Assembly: GCA_902782245.1 (NCBI GenBank)
Contig: CACZMI010000002.1
Location: 62,001 to 126,000 of the forward strand
DNA: 64,000 nucleotides
Reading direction: 5' to 3'
DNA from: an uncultured Bacteroidales bacterium
GTDB taxonomy: Bacteria > Bacteroidota > Bacteroidia > Bacteroidales > Bacteroidaceae
The translations under genes were made by a program, and so were the position numbers. This document shows, piece by piece, positions 17,918-26,012 of the stretch; the first letter of the stretch is position 1, and every line of letters begins with the position of its first letter. Under the pieces are notes generated by a model. It ran no database searches, was not told where the DNA came from, and worked only from the letters and a program-made list of their open reading frames with translations.

Positions 17918-19474
17918 TTAGAGTGGAATGTTGCTGTGTTTCTTGAGCGGGTTGGTCAGACGCTTGGTCTGCAACATCTCAAATGCGCGGATAACACGTG
18001 CACGTGTGTAGCGCGGCTCAATTACATCGTCAATATAACCGCGGTTGGCTGCCTGGTAGGGCGAAGCGAACTTGTCCTTGTAGGCTGCCTCCTTCTCGGC
18101 AATGAATTTCTTCTTCTCCTCGGGATCCTCGATGGCCTTGAGAGCCTTGGCCTCAAGTACGCCGACTGCACCGCTGGCACCCATAACTGCAATCTCGGCG
18201 TTAGGCCAAGCGTAGCAGAGGTCACCGCGCAGCTGCTTGCAGCTCATTACGATGTGTGAACCACCGTAAGACTTACGTACGGTTACGGTTACCTTAGGAA
18301 CGGTAGCCTCACCGTAAGCGAACATCAGCTTTGCACCGTGATCTATGATACCGGCGTACTCCTGACCTGTTCCGCAAAGGAATCCGGGAACATCAACCAG
18401 GGTAAGGATCTGGATATTGAATGCGTCGCAGAAACGTACAAAACGTGCGGCCTTACGTGAAGCGTCGCAGTCAAGCACACCTGCCAGCCAGTTGGGCTGG
18501 TTGGCTATGATACCGGTTGAGCGGCCGTTGAAACGGGCAAAACCGCAGATAACGTTCTTGGCAAAATCCTTGTGAACCTCCATGAAGTCACCGTCATCAA
18601 CGATAGAGTAGATGATGTTCTTCATATCGTAAGGTTTGTTGGGATCATCGGGAACCATAGAGTTAAGTGCATCCTCCAGACGTGCGGGATCATCCTTGGT
18701 CTCCTTAACGGGAGCCTCCTCCATGTTGTTCTGCGGGATGAAACTGATAAGACGGCGAACCTCCTGCATGGCCTCCTCCTCGGTAGCGGCAACAAAGTGT
18801 GTGACACCGCTCTTGGTGGCGTGAACGCGGGCACCGCCCAGCTGCTCAACGGTTACGTCCTCACCGGTAACGCTCTTTACTACCTTAGGTCCGGTGATGA
18901 ACATATATGAGTTCTGCTCGGTCATCATGATGAAGTCAGTCAGGGCAGGGCTGTAAACTGCACCGCCGGCGCAGGGGCCGAATATGACTGAAATCTGGGG
19001 AATAACGCCCGATGCAAGGATGTTGCGCTCAAAAATCTCGGCGTAACCGGCAAGTGCGCATGCACCCTCCTGGATACGTGCACCGCCCGAATCGTTAAGA
19101 CCGATAACGGGAGCGCCCATCTTCATGGCCATATCCATAACCTTGCATATCTTCTGTGCCATTGTCTCGGACAGTGAACCGCCGATTACAGTGGCATCCT
19201 GTGCAAATACAAATACGAGTCGGCCATCGATAGTACCTGAACCAACGGCGACGCCGTCACCCAGGAATACCTTCTTCTCCATACCGAAGTCGTTGCAACG
19301 GTGGGTCAGAAACATATCGACCTCCTCAAATGATCCCTCGTCAAGAAGCATGTTTATGCGCTCGCGGGCAGTGTAGCTACCTTTTGCATGATGCTTCTCA
19401 ATAGCTGCCTCGCCACCGCCGGCCATTGCCTGGGCGCGCTTGTCAACCAGCTTCTGAAGTTTGCTGTTTTCCAT
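17918..19474 (-). CDS. Methylmalonyl-CoA decarboxylase carboxyltransferase subunit (acyl-CoA carboxylase beta type)
   Basis: 518 residues, the typical length of MmdA/PccB carboxyltransferases. Visible are the twin crotonase-like domains with oxyanion stretches (LNDSGGARIQEG near 120 and GFLCGTGQEYAGIIDHGAK near 365). It moves the carboxyl group of methylmalonyl-CoA to biotin, or the reverse in propionyl-CoA carboxylation. With epimerase upstream and Na+ pump subunits downstream, the decarboxylase direction, giving propionyl-CoA and a sodium gradient, is favoured. Confidence 0.95.
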   Translation of the reverse strand: MENSKLQKLVDKRAQAMAGGGEAAIEKHHAKGSYTARERINMLLDEGSFEEVDMFLTHRCNDFGMEKKVFLGDGVAVGSGTIDGRLVFVFAQDATVIGGSLSETMAQKICKVMDMAMKMGAPVIGLNDSGGARIQEGACALAGYAEIFERNILASGVIPQISVIFGPCAGGAVYSPALTDFIMMTEQNSYMFITGPKVVKSVTGEDVTVEQLGGARVHATKSGVTHFVAATEEEAMQEVRRLISFIPQNNMEEAPVKETKDDPARLEDALNSMVPDDPNKPYDMKNIIYSIVDDGDFMEVHKDFAKNVICGFARFNGRSTGIIANQPNWLAGVLDCDASRKAARFVRFCDAFNIQILTLVDVPGFLCGTGQEYAGIIDHGAKLMFAYGEATVPKVTVTVRKSYGGSHIVMSCKQLRGDLCYAWPNAEIAVMGASGAVGVLEAKALKAIEDPEEKKKFIAEKEAAYKDKFASPYQAANRGYIDDVIEPRYTRARVIRAFEMLQTKRLTNPLKKHSNIPL

Positions 19475-19491
19475 TTTCTGTATAATATGTG

Positions 19492-19905
19492 TTATTTGGG
19501 TTGTTCACAAAGTTCTGTCAGCACTCCGCATGTTGATTTGGGGTGCAGGAATGCTATCATCAGGTTCTCGGCACCCTTGCGCGGCTGCAGGTCAATAAGC
19601 TGCAAACCTGCCTCCTGGGCCTCCTTAAGAGCCTCTGCAACATTCTCTACATTGAAAGCAACGTGGTGGATGCCGCCTCTGCCTCCGTTCTTCTCAATGA
19701 ACTTGGCTATTGTAGACTCGGGGCAAGTAGGCTCCAGAAGTTCAATCTTTGTCTGGCCAACCTTGAAGAAAGCGGTCTTAACCTTCTGGTCTGCAACTTC
19801 CTCAATGCTGTAGCACTTGCTACCGGTCAATAACTCAAAGAACGGCATAGTTGCCTCAAGTGAGGTCACTGCTATACCAAGATGCTCAATGTGTGTAGGT
19901 CTCAT
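19492..19905 (-). CDS. mce: Methylmalonyl-CoA epimerase
   Basis: 137 residues of the VOC (glyoxalase) superfamily. HIEHLGIAV near the start and GIHHVAFNVENV in the middle give the metal-binding histidines, and the C-terminal FLHPKSTCGVLTELCE is the epimerase signature. It interconverts the R and S forms of methylmalonyl-CoA in the succinate-to-propionate route. First gene of the five-gene operon, with a -7 box at 19964-19972. Confidence 0.95.
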   Translation of the reverse strand: MRPTHIEHLGIAVTSLEATMPFFELLTGSKCYSIEEVADQKVKTAFFKVGQTKIELLEPTCPESTIAKFIEKNGGRGGIHHVAFNVENVAEALKEAQEAGLQLIDLQPRKGAENLMIAFLHPKSTCGVLTELCEQPK

Positions 19906-19963
19906 AATTAATTGCTTTGTAATATTGTTAGTACTTGTTTGATATCCTAATCTTCATAGGTAT

Positions 19964-19972
19964 GCAAAGGTA
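19964..19972 (-). promoter_or_regulatory. -7 box of the propionate operon
   Basis: TACCTTTGC on the minus strand, an exact Bacteroidota -7 element, 58 bases before the mce ATG. An AT-rich stretch with T runs lies upstream, at the place of the -33 element. Confidence 0.75.
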
Positions 19973-20035
19973 GACAATTTACCTTATAGAAAAAAGGAAA
20001 ACAATCTTAAAAAACGCCACACCAGTGAAGCCTCT

Positions 20036-20250
20036 CCCTGACCTTAGGGAGCTGTAACGCACGTACGGTCATTTTCCTCCCTAAGGTGAGAGGAGAATGC
20101 GCTTTCTCGCAGGCTACCCCCTGACCTTAGGGAGCTGTAACGCACGTAGAGCCATTTTCATCCCTAAGGTGAGCCGGAAATACGCTTTCCCGCGGGCTGC
20201 CCCTGCACCTTAGGGAGTCAGAACGCAGGTTCGGGCCATTTTGTCCCTAA
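20036..20250. repeat. Three tandem hairpin repeats, period about 83 bases
   Basis: Units start at 20036, 20119 and 20201. Each opens with CCCTGACCTTAGGGA (third unit: CCCTGCACCTTAGGGA) and carries the inverted arm TCCCTAAGG about 25 bases later, giving a 10-bp stem in the first two and a shorter one in the third. The inner loop (GTAACGCACGTA and a CATTTT run) is conserved between units, and a GCGCTTTC or ACGCTTTC run sits between them. They fill most of the 300-base gap between the nuclease stop and the mce promoter. There is no T tail, so they are not simple terminators. Confidence 0.9.
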
Positions 20251-20262
20251 CATCAACGCGCA

Positions 20263-21048
20263 TTATTGAGTCAACCAAACGAGTTTGTTGAAAGTGGATT
20301 CCACGCGGGATTCCACATCATCGGATAGGGCTGGAAAGAAATCCAATCCTGTTTTTGATTCCACCTCATCGACTGTGACGGCATATGTCGAGAGCGGCTT
20401 GTGACCTGCTTTGTTCTCCATTATGAAGCCGATGGACTCGTATCCGGCGGGTGTCAATATGAGCATCACTTTGTAGAATGCATCGGGCACTGTAACCTTG
20501 TTTTGGCCGATGCTCCCGTACTTGTTGTCCGTGATTATCGGACCGCAGGTTACGTAGATGTTTCCGTATTGGTTGGCAAAATCGCGGACCATATCCTCAA
20601 GGGCTTTCCAGTCACCACTGTTGAGATTGTGGTTCTGGGGACAGATGTTGGTGAAATAGAAACTCTCGCGCATCATCTGCTCGGTCAGTTTCATATCGGC
20701 TGCCGGAGCCATGTGACCGCGGTCCCAGCCGGAGTTGCGGTAGTCGTTGTCATCGGCCTGCCTGCCTTCGAAATTGGGGTCGGTGCGGAAATGGTTGGAA
20801 CGCGGATTGGTGCCCGATACTTCCTCGTCGGTCAATTCATAAGCAACCCACTCGGGGATGCGGTAATTCTCATTCAGAACCACCTCATATCCCTCATAAA
20901 CAAGATGCTTTTTGTATGACGCCTCGGTATAGGCCGGAATCTCCAGTTTATCAATACTTTGAGTACCAGTATGTGACGGGGTCCTGCACCACCACAGAAT
21001 AAGGCAGACCCCGATAAAAACCAACAGTTTGAACAGTCCTTTCTTCAT
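20263..21048 (-). CDS. Secreted DNA/RNA non-specific endonuclease
   Basis: 261 residues from the ATG at 21048; an upstream ATG would lie before the promoter box. An N-terminal hydrophobic segment (LLVFIGVCLILWW) anchors or exports it. The catalytic motif WDRGHMAPAAD, with the active-site histidine, and the NICPQNHNLNSGDW metal-binding asparagine region are those of the Serratia/NucA family, which cuts DNA and RNA with a divalent metal. A scavenging role outside the cell or in the periplasm is likely. Monocistronic, with its own promoter and the hairpin repeats downstream. Confidence 0.92.
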   Translation of the reverse strand: MKKGLFKLLVFIGVCLILWWCRTPSHTGTQSIDKLEIPAYTEASYKKHLVYEGYEVVLNENYRIPEWVAYELTDEEVSGTNPRSNHFRTDPNFEGRQADDNDYRNSGWDRGHMAPAADMKLTEQMMRESFYFTNICPQNHNLNSGDWKALEDMVRDFANQYGNIYVTCGPIITDNKYGSIGQNKVTVPDAFYKVMLILTPAGYESIGFIMENKAGHKPLSTYAVTVDEVESKTGLDFFPALSDDVESRVESTFNKLVWLTQ

Positions 21049-21052
21049 ACGG

Positions 21053-21060
21053 CAAAGGTA
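21053..21060 (-). promoter_or_regulatory. -7 box directly before the nuclease start
   Basis: TACCTTTG on the minus strand with only four bases between it and the ATG at 21048. Since Bacteroidota transcripts start several bases after this box, the mRNA would begin at or within a base or two of the start codon, i.e. leaderless. Confidence 0.65.
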
Positions 21061-21064
21061 AAAC

Positions 21065-21100
21065 AAAAGACCGGACAACCTGATGTTGCCCGGCCTTTTA
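21065..21100 (-). terminator. Terminator after the GH10 gene
   Basis: The arms CCGGACAAC and GTTGCCCGG pair with one mismatch; on the minus strand a TCTTTTGTTTT tail follows. It lies just past the xylanase stop and partly adjoins the nuclease promoter. Confidence 0.8.
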
Positions 21101-21117
21101 TTTGAACAAGAAATGAT

Positions 21118-22434
21118 TTACTTTTTCTTCTTGAAGTCACGAACGGTGTAGTAAACGGGCTTGCGCTGGTACTGACCGTCAAACAGCAGCGGGAAGTTGT
21201 TGGCACCCAGCCATGAATCGCGGTCACCAAGGTTCCAGAAGGTTACGCATGAGAAGTTCTTCTTGTACTTGCGGATAACCTTGAAGAGCTCGTCATACTT
21301 GGCCATCTGCATCTGAGCAATAGAATCGGTAAGAACCTGACCCTCGCCGCGGCTGAACTGGAGCTGACCGCCGGCCTCGTGGTTGATACGAACGTCGAAC
21401 TCAGTGATCTGGATATCGTCAACCAGCTCAAGATACATCTGGATAGCCTTCTCGAAGTCCTCGATGGTGGGGTTATCATAGATGTTGTAGTGACCCTGCA
21501 TACCGATACCGGTGATAGGAGCACCCTCAGCCTGAAGCTTCTTAACCATGTTGTAGATGTAAGTTCTCTTGGCAGGAGTCCATGCGCTGTAGTCGTTGTA
21601 GAACAGGGTAGCGGTAGGATCAGCCTCGTGAGCGAACTGGAAAGCCTTGAGGATGAACTCGTCGCCGCAGAGCTGATAAGCGGTTGACTGACGGAATGAC
21701 TGCTCGTAGGGAGCATCGGGGTTATTGGCATCGCTCATAGCCTCGTTTACAACATCCCAGCAGTAAACAACATCCTTGTAACGGTTAACAACAACCTGGA
21801 TGTGGGCACGGAGTGAATCGTAGAACTCCTCCTTGGTTGCCTTTGCATACTTGGGAACCTTTGTCATCTGAGGAGCAGGAGCCTGAGCACGCTGACCCTG
21901 GCCGGGACGCTGGCCCTGAGCACGCTGACCACCCTGGGGAGCACCCTGGGGACGCTGGCCACCGAAGCCGCCGAATCCGCCGAAACCACCGCCAAAGCCG
22001 CCGAAGCCGCCACGAGCGGGCTGCTCAACCCAAATTGTATCGCCGTTCTCATCACGCTCTACAACCTGGTTGCCGTTCTCATCATACTTGTTAAACATCC
22101 AGTTAGCGAACTGGCTGTGCCATACGAGGCAGTGACCACGCATCTTGATACCGTTCTCACGGCAGAAGTTTGCGATGGCATCGGCCTGAGCAAAGTTCCA
22201 AACACCCGGCTGGGGATGGATTTCACCCGGCTTCATGCAGTTCTCAGCTGTGATGCTGTTGAACTCCTTAAGGATAACTGCCTTCTGGAGTGAATCAGTT
22301 ACGTTACGCGGGGTAACGGCAACACCAATCTTGAAATAGTTCTTGTAGGCGTCCTTCAGACCCGGATCCTCGGGGCCGCATGCGCTCATTACCACTACTG
22401 ATGCAATGAGGGCGATAATTGAAAGCTTTTTCAT
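21118..22434 (-). CDS. GH10 endo-1,4-beta-xylanase lipoprotein with Gly/Gln-rich insert
   Basis: 438 residues. Lipoprotein signal with Cys19 (VVMSAC). The GH10 barrel is clear: HCLVWHSQ near 101-108, WDVVNEAMSD with acid/base Glu231, and ITEFDVRI with nucleophile Glu345. Inside the barrel, residues about 141-189 are a low-complexity stretch of Gly-Gly-Phe and Gln/Arg/Pro repeats, placed between WVEQPA and MTKVPKYAK, a position where GH10 enzymes vary in loop length. It cuts xylan backbones, probably at the cell surface. It has its own promoter and terminator, so it is not part of the six-gene operon upstream. Confidence 0.93.
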   Translation of the reverse strand: MKKLSIIALIASVVVMSACGPEDPGLKDAYKNYFKIGVAVTPRNVTDSLQKAVILKEFNSITAENCMKPGEIHPQPGVWNFAQADAIANFCRENGIKMRGHCLVWHSQFANWMFNKYDENGNQVVERDENGDTIWVEQPARGGFGGFGGGFGGFGGFGGQRPQGAPQGGQRAQGQRPGQGQRAQAPAPQMTKVPKYAKATKEEFYDSLRAHIQVVVNRYKDVVYCWDVVNEAMSDANNPDAPYEQSFRQSTAYQLCGDEFILKAFQFAHEADPTATLFYNDYSAWTPAKRTYIYNMVKKLQAEGAPITGIGMQGHYNIYDNPTIEDFEKAIQMYLELVDDIQITEFDVRINHEAGGQLQFSRGEGQVLTDSIAQMQMAKYDELFKVIRKYKKNFSCVTFWNLGDRDSWLGANNFPLLFDGQYQRKPVYYTVRDFKKKK

Positions 22435-22486
22435 TTAATTGACCAAAAATTATTATTAATGATTGTTGACTTTTCGTTTCGGGCCT

Positions 22487-22494
22487 CAAAGTTA
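22487..22494 (-). promoter_or_regulatory. -7 box of the GH10 gene
   Basis: TAACTTTG on the minus strand, about 50 bases before the GH10 ATG. The leader is AT-rich with no clear hairpin. Confidence 0.6.
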
Positions 22495-22530
22495 ATTATT
22501 TGTTTTAGAAATTCTTTTCAAATAACGACT

Positions 22531-23103
22531 TTATTGATGTTTATGGCCGAATACCTGATCGATGAGCTGTTCAAACTCCCTGAAAGCGAACGTATCCTCC
22601 AGGTCACGCAGCGCATCGGCCAGACCCCGGTAATGCCACTCGTGGTCCTTGGGATCGGACGCGTGGAACAGTTTCCACAACCCGTCGCCCTGAACGGCAT
22701 AGTCACGGGCAATGGCACGCATGTTGGAGAGCTTGTCGCCCATAGCCACGATCTTGGCATCCAAAGGAGCGCGTGCAATCAGGTCGATGGCTTTCTGCTT
22801 GCGCTCGTGCCAGGTCCCTTCGTCATCACCTACGCTCTCTGTCTGGACGAGTGATGCTATGCGGTCGCCGAACTCACGGCGTATATCCCCGATGGTGACA
22901 TCGGTATCCTCGACGGTGTCATGCAGTGCGGCGGCAGCCAGAATCTCCTGGTCCGGAGTGATGGTAGCCACAATCTCCACAGCCTCAAGGGGATGTATGA
23001 TATACGGAAAACCCTTACCGCGGCGCTCTGTACCCGCATGCGCCTTGACCGCAAACATGATGGCGCGGTCCAGAAGTTCTGTATTGAGCGGATTGTTTGC
23101 CAT
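22531..23103 (-). CDS. HD-domain hydrolase of the SpoT/MESH1 type
   Basis: 190 residues, almost all HD domain. PYIIHPLEAVEIV, AAALHDTVEDT and the later ARAPLDAKIVAMGDKLSNM match the (p)ppGpp-hydrolase half of SpoT and stand-alone MESH1-like enzymes. It starts one base after the stop of the alarmone synthetase, so the two are translationally linked. Expected activity: Mn-dependent removal of the 3' pyrophosphate of (p)ppGpp. Another nucleotide substrate is possible. Confidence 0.85.
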   Translation of the reverse strand: MANNPLNTELLDRAIMFAVKAHAGTERRGKGFPYIIHPLEAVEIVATITPDQEILAAAALHDTVEDTDVTIGDIRREFGDRIASLVQTESVGDDEGTWHERKQKAIDLIARAPLDAKIVAMGDKLSNMRAIARDYAVQGDGLWKLFHASDPKDHEWHYRGLADALRDLEDTFAFREFEQLIDQVFGHKHQ

Positions 23104-23104
23104 A

Positions 23105-24169
23105 TTACTTGTTCATGAAAGGCAGGTCCCTGGACTGTTCCAGAAGCATCTCTGCAATTAAGTCATTGCTCTCGGATTCACCGTTCAGCTGGTCAAACAT
23201 ATACTTGATGCCGGCCTTGCCGCCGCCCATCTTGAGAATGTATGCTATACACAGGTCCTGAGGGCCGATGGACGATGAAATGATATCCAGGTCGGTCAGT
23301 CCTATCTGATAGCAGGCTATCTGATATGCGCCCTCCGAATAATCCTTTATGAGGTTTGAAATGTCTCCCAAAGTCTTGAAACCAAGGGCTTTGAATACGG
23401 CCAGGTAGGGCATGAGCGGAACCTCCTGAATCTCGGCCTGGTTCATGGCGGCAATACGCTTGTTGAGCTGGTTGAACGGCTCCAGTTCCAGGTAACTGCG
23501 GAAAGTGTCTCCGTCAATGGATACCTCATCCAGGTTGCCTGAACGTACCAGTGCCTGAACACGGCGGCGGTAATCGGTCAGTTCTATGCGGATCTTGCTG
23601 AACTCGTCATCCACCAGCTCGAGCATTCCGGCCAGGCGGCTCATGTTGCGCAGGTAGCGTTTGGGTATCTCCACCCCCGATTTGTAACCGGTATCGTGGT
23701 CCATGTTGGCCCATGCGTGCTGCAGCAGGGTGCGCATCTGTATCTCAAAGCGGTACGGGAAACCCGGAACCGAACAGATGTAATGCAGTGACAGATAGCC
23801 GAAACTGTCTATCTCGTGGATCTTGCGCTTATCGACGGTGTTTTCCCAGTCAATATCAAAAAGTCTCTCTACGGCCGATGCCACCTTATCTACATCGTCT
23901 ATGTAGAACGTGATGACCCTGAGACCCAGAATGTCGGTAAGATCGGCCAGACTTTTGTATTTGTGACCTTTCAGTTCCAGCTTGCCGGCCAGTGAGTCAT
24001 ATCCCTTGACGCGTGATTCAATGGCGGCTACAAGCAGCCCGGCATCGGCCAGAGTCTGCCTGAGCTTATCCTTTACCTCCTGCTCAACCTCTCTGAACCG
24101 GGGCAGGTTATCCTGGTACTCCTGGAGTATTGCCTCGCAATGAGGATCCAGTAGCCTTGCCTTCTTCAT
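23105..24169 (-). CDS. RelA/SpoT-domain (p)ppGpp synthetase
   Basis: 354 residues. The synthetase domain spans about residues 15-220: RVKGYDSLAGKL, LTDILGLRVITFYIDD and FEIQMRTLLQHAWANMDHD are the family motifs for GTP and ATP binding. No HD, TGS or ACT domain is present; the last 130 residues form a helical region I do not recognise (around LGDISNLIKDYSEG). It is followed directly by the separate HD gene, so synthesis and breakdown are split over two proteins instead of one bifunctional Rel. Position behind STAS and SpoIIE genes suggests a link to a general stress switch. Confidence 0.88.
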   Translation of the reverse strand: MKKARLLDPHCEAILQEYQDNLPRFREVEQEVKDKLRQTLADAGLLVAAIESRVKGYDSLAGKLELKGHKYKSLADLTDILGLRVITFYIDDVDKVASAVERLFDIDWENTVDKRKIHEIDSFGYLSLHYICSVPGFPYRFEIQMRTLLQHAWANMDHDTGYKSGVEIPKRYLRNMSRLAGMLELVDDEFSKIRIELTDYRRRVQALVRSGNLDEVSIDGDTFRSYLELEPFNQLNKRIAAMNQAEIQEVPLMPYLAVFKALGFKTLGDISNLIKDYSEGAYQIACYQIGLTDLDIISSSIGPQDLCIAYILKMGGGKAGIKYMFDQLNGESESNDLIAEMLLEQSRDLPFMNK

Positions 24170-24181
24170 AACCTTGCTGTT

Positions 24182-24487
24182 TTAGTCCTGTATCTCAAAC
24201 AGGTTCAGGAAACCGGTCATCATGAATACTGAGCGGATATCCTTGTTTATGGCCTTGACGATTACCTTGCCTCCCTTTGAAGCGGCAGCCTTGCGCAGTG
24301 ACAGGAACAGACGCAGTCCGGAACTTGAAATGTACTCAAGTTCTGTGCAGTCCAGAACGATGGTTCCTGCGGCATACTGTGCCAGATTGTCAAAATCGCC
24401 GCTCACCTCCTGTGATGCGGGAGTGTCCAGACGACCAATAAGCTGAGCGGTCGTAAGAGAGTCTTGGGTGTTGATCTTAATTTCCAT
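24182..24487 (-). CDS. STAS-domain anti-sigma factor antagonist (RsbV/SpoIIAA type)
   Basis: 101 residues from the ATG at 24487. A single STAS domain: the ELEYISSSGLRLFLSL motif carries the serine pair that RsbW-type kinases phosphorylate and SpoIIE-type phosphatases restore. Two genes upstream lies a protein with exactly these two activities fused, so a partner-switching pair is inferred. Cytosolic. Confidence 0.92.
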   Translation of the reverse strand: MEIKINTQDSLTTAQLIGRLDTPASQEVSGDFDNLAQYAAGTIVLDCTELEYISSSGLRLFLSLRKAAASKGGKVIVKAINKDIRSVFMMTGFLNLFEIQD

Positions 24488-24512
24488 ATGGTTTATAATT
24501 GTTTGTTGATTA

Positions 24513-26012
24513 TCAGTCCTCGGTATCACCCAGCAGTATCACAAGCCTGTCTCCGGGCATGAGTTTGAGACTGCCGTGCGGTACAATGAATTTCTCGGCC
24601 CTGCGTACCATTATCACGCGTATTCCGTGGGGCAGATGCAGGTCACGCAGCGTATCGCCGCCTTCCAGGTCCTCATCGGTCACCGTGTGGTCGCGCAGAA
24701 TGCCCATCTCCTCGGGCAGTTCCAGGCCGAAAGTCTCCACCTCGGGGTCATCGTCGATGCTCAGGTTGAGCATGCGGGCCACCGGCGATATGGTCATTCC
24801 CTGAACCAGAAGTGACAAAAGGGTTATGGTAAACACTATGTTGAATATCTCGTTTGATCCGTCCACGCCCTCAAGCACCGTGTAGAGCGCAAACAGTATG
24901 GGACCGGCGCCTTTGAGTCCTACCCATGACGTTAACAGCCTGGCTCTGAACGAGAGCCCCTTGAACGGGATGAGGCTGAGCATTATACCTGCCGGGCGGG
25001 CCACAAACATAAGGAACAGGCCTATCAGAATGGCCGGCAGCAATATGTGATGCATCTGTGACGGTTGGGCCAGCAGACCCAGCAGCAGGAACATCATGAG
25101 CTGAGAGAGCCACGTAATTCCGTCAAAGAACAGCAGAACCTCCTTTCTGGCCGGCATCTCCCTGGTATTGCCAAGCACGATGGCGCAGATGTATAGTGCA
25201 AGCAGTCCGTTACCGCCTATGAATGAGGCGGCACCGTTGGCAAACATTGCTATGCTCAGTATAAGTATGGAGTAGAGCGGGCTGGACTGAAGATGGATTC
25301 TGGTAATGATCAGGCGTCCTACATATCCCAGAGCCTGTCCCATTACAAGACCTATTACAATCTGCTTTATCAGCACCCATCCGCCCAGAAGTATAAGACT
25401 CCAGGTACTGCCGGTTCCATGAGAGTGACCTGCCATCTCCATTAAATTGACCAGAAGAATGGTAAGCACATATGCCATGGGGTCATTGCTTCCGGATTCC
25501 AATTCCAGCAGTGGTCCCAGGTTCTCGCGCAGAGACAGCTTGCTGTTTCTCAGAATTGAGAATACCGATGCCGAATCGGTCGATGACATGACAGCGGCCA
25601 GCAGCAGACAACCCAAAATGCTGGTGCCAGCGCCGCCTATCCTGCTGCCGAATACATAGAAGATGAAAAATCCTGTGACTATGATGGTCAGGAATACGCC
25701 CAGGGTGGATATTGCCACACCTTTCCTGAATATCGGCTTTGTCTCGGAAATTGATGTCTCCAGTCCGCCGGTAAGCAGGATGATGGTCATGGCCAGATGT
25801 CCCAGGAACTCGGCCGCCCCAAGCTTGTCAATTCTGATACCAAGTCCGTCCTGGCCTGCAAGCATTCCCAGGATAAGGAACAGCAGCATTGTGGGTACGC
25901 CGAACTTGGTGCCCACCTTGGCCATCAGGATGGCTACGAACATGAGCAGTGATACCAGAAGTATAAGGTTGCCCGATGACAGGTCTATGCTGAATATGGA
26001 AAGAGGTATCAT
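24513..26012 (-). CDS. CPA1-type cation/proton antiporter with C-terminal TrkA_C domain
   Basis: 499 residues. About 12 membrane segments over residues 10-390 (SDLLELESGSNDPMAY-type stretch and GLKGAGPILFAL are those of NhaP2/CvrA antiporters), then a cytosolic RCK_C/TrkA_C domain (about 410-499; LPEEMGILRDHTVTDEDLEGG and the final GDRLVILLG). These usually exchange K+ or Na+ for protons and sense ligands through TrkA_C. The ATG overlaps the TGA of the phosphatase gene, showing tight coupling. Confidence 0.92.
   Translation of the reverse strand: MIPLSIFSIDLSSGNLILLVSLLMFVAILMAKVGTKFGVPTMLLFLILGMLAGQDGLGIRIDKLGAAEFLGHLAMTIILLTGGLETSISETKPIFRKGVAISTLGVFLTIIVTGFFIFYVFGSRIGGAGTSILGCLLLAAVMSSTDSASVFSILRNSKLSLRENLGPLLELESGSNDPMAYVLTILLVNLMEMAGHSHGTGSTWSLILLGGWVLIKQIVIGLVMGQALGYVGRLIITRIHLQSSPLYSILILSIAMFANGAASFIGGNGLLALYICAIVLGNTREMPARKEVLLFFDGITWLSQLMMFLLLGLLAQPSQMHHILLPAILIGLFLMFVARPAGIMLSLIPFKGLSFRARLLTSWVGLKGAGPILFALYTVLEGVDGSNEIFNIVFTITLLSLLVQGMTISPVARMLNLSIDDDPEVETFGLELPEEMGILRDHTVTDEDLEGGDTLRDLHLPHGIRVIMVRRAEKFIVPHGSLKLMPGDRLVILLGDTED

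Noticed and set aside
20036..20250. CRISPR array
   Set aside because: Only three units, the whole 83-base unit is conserved and there are no unique spacers or cas genes.
22531..24169. Alarmone synthetase and HD hydrolase as a toxSAS toxin-antitoxin pair
   Set aside because: The synthetase is long (354 residues), the pair sits inside a regulatory operon with STAS and SpoIIE genes, and order and context fit controlled (p)ppGpp turnover better than a toxin.
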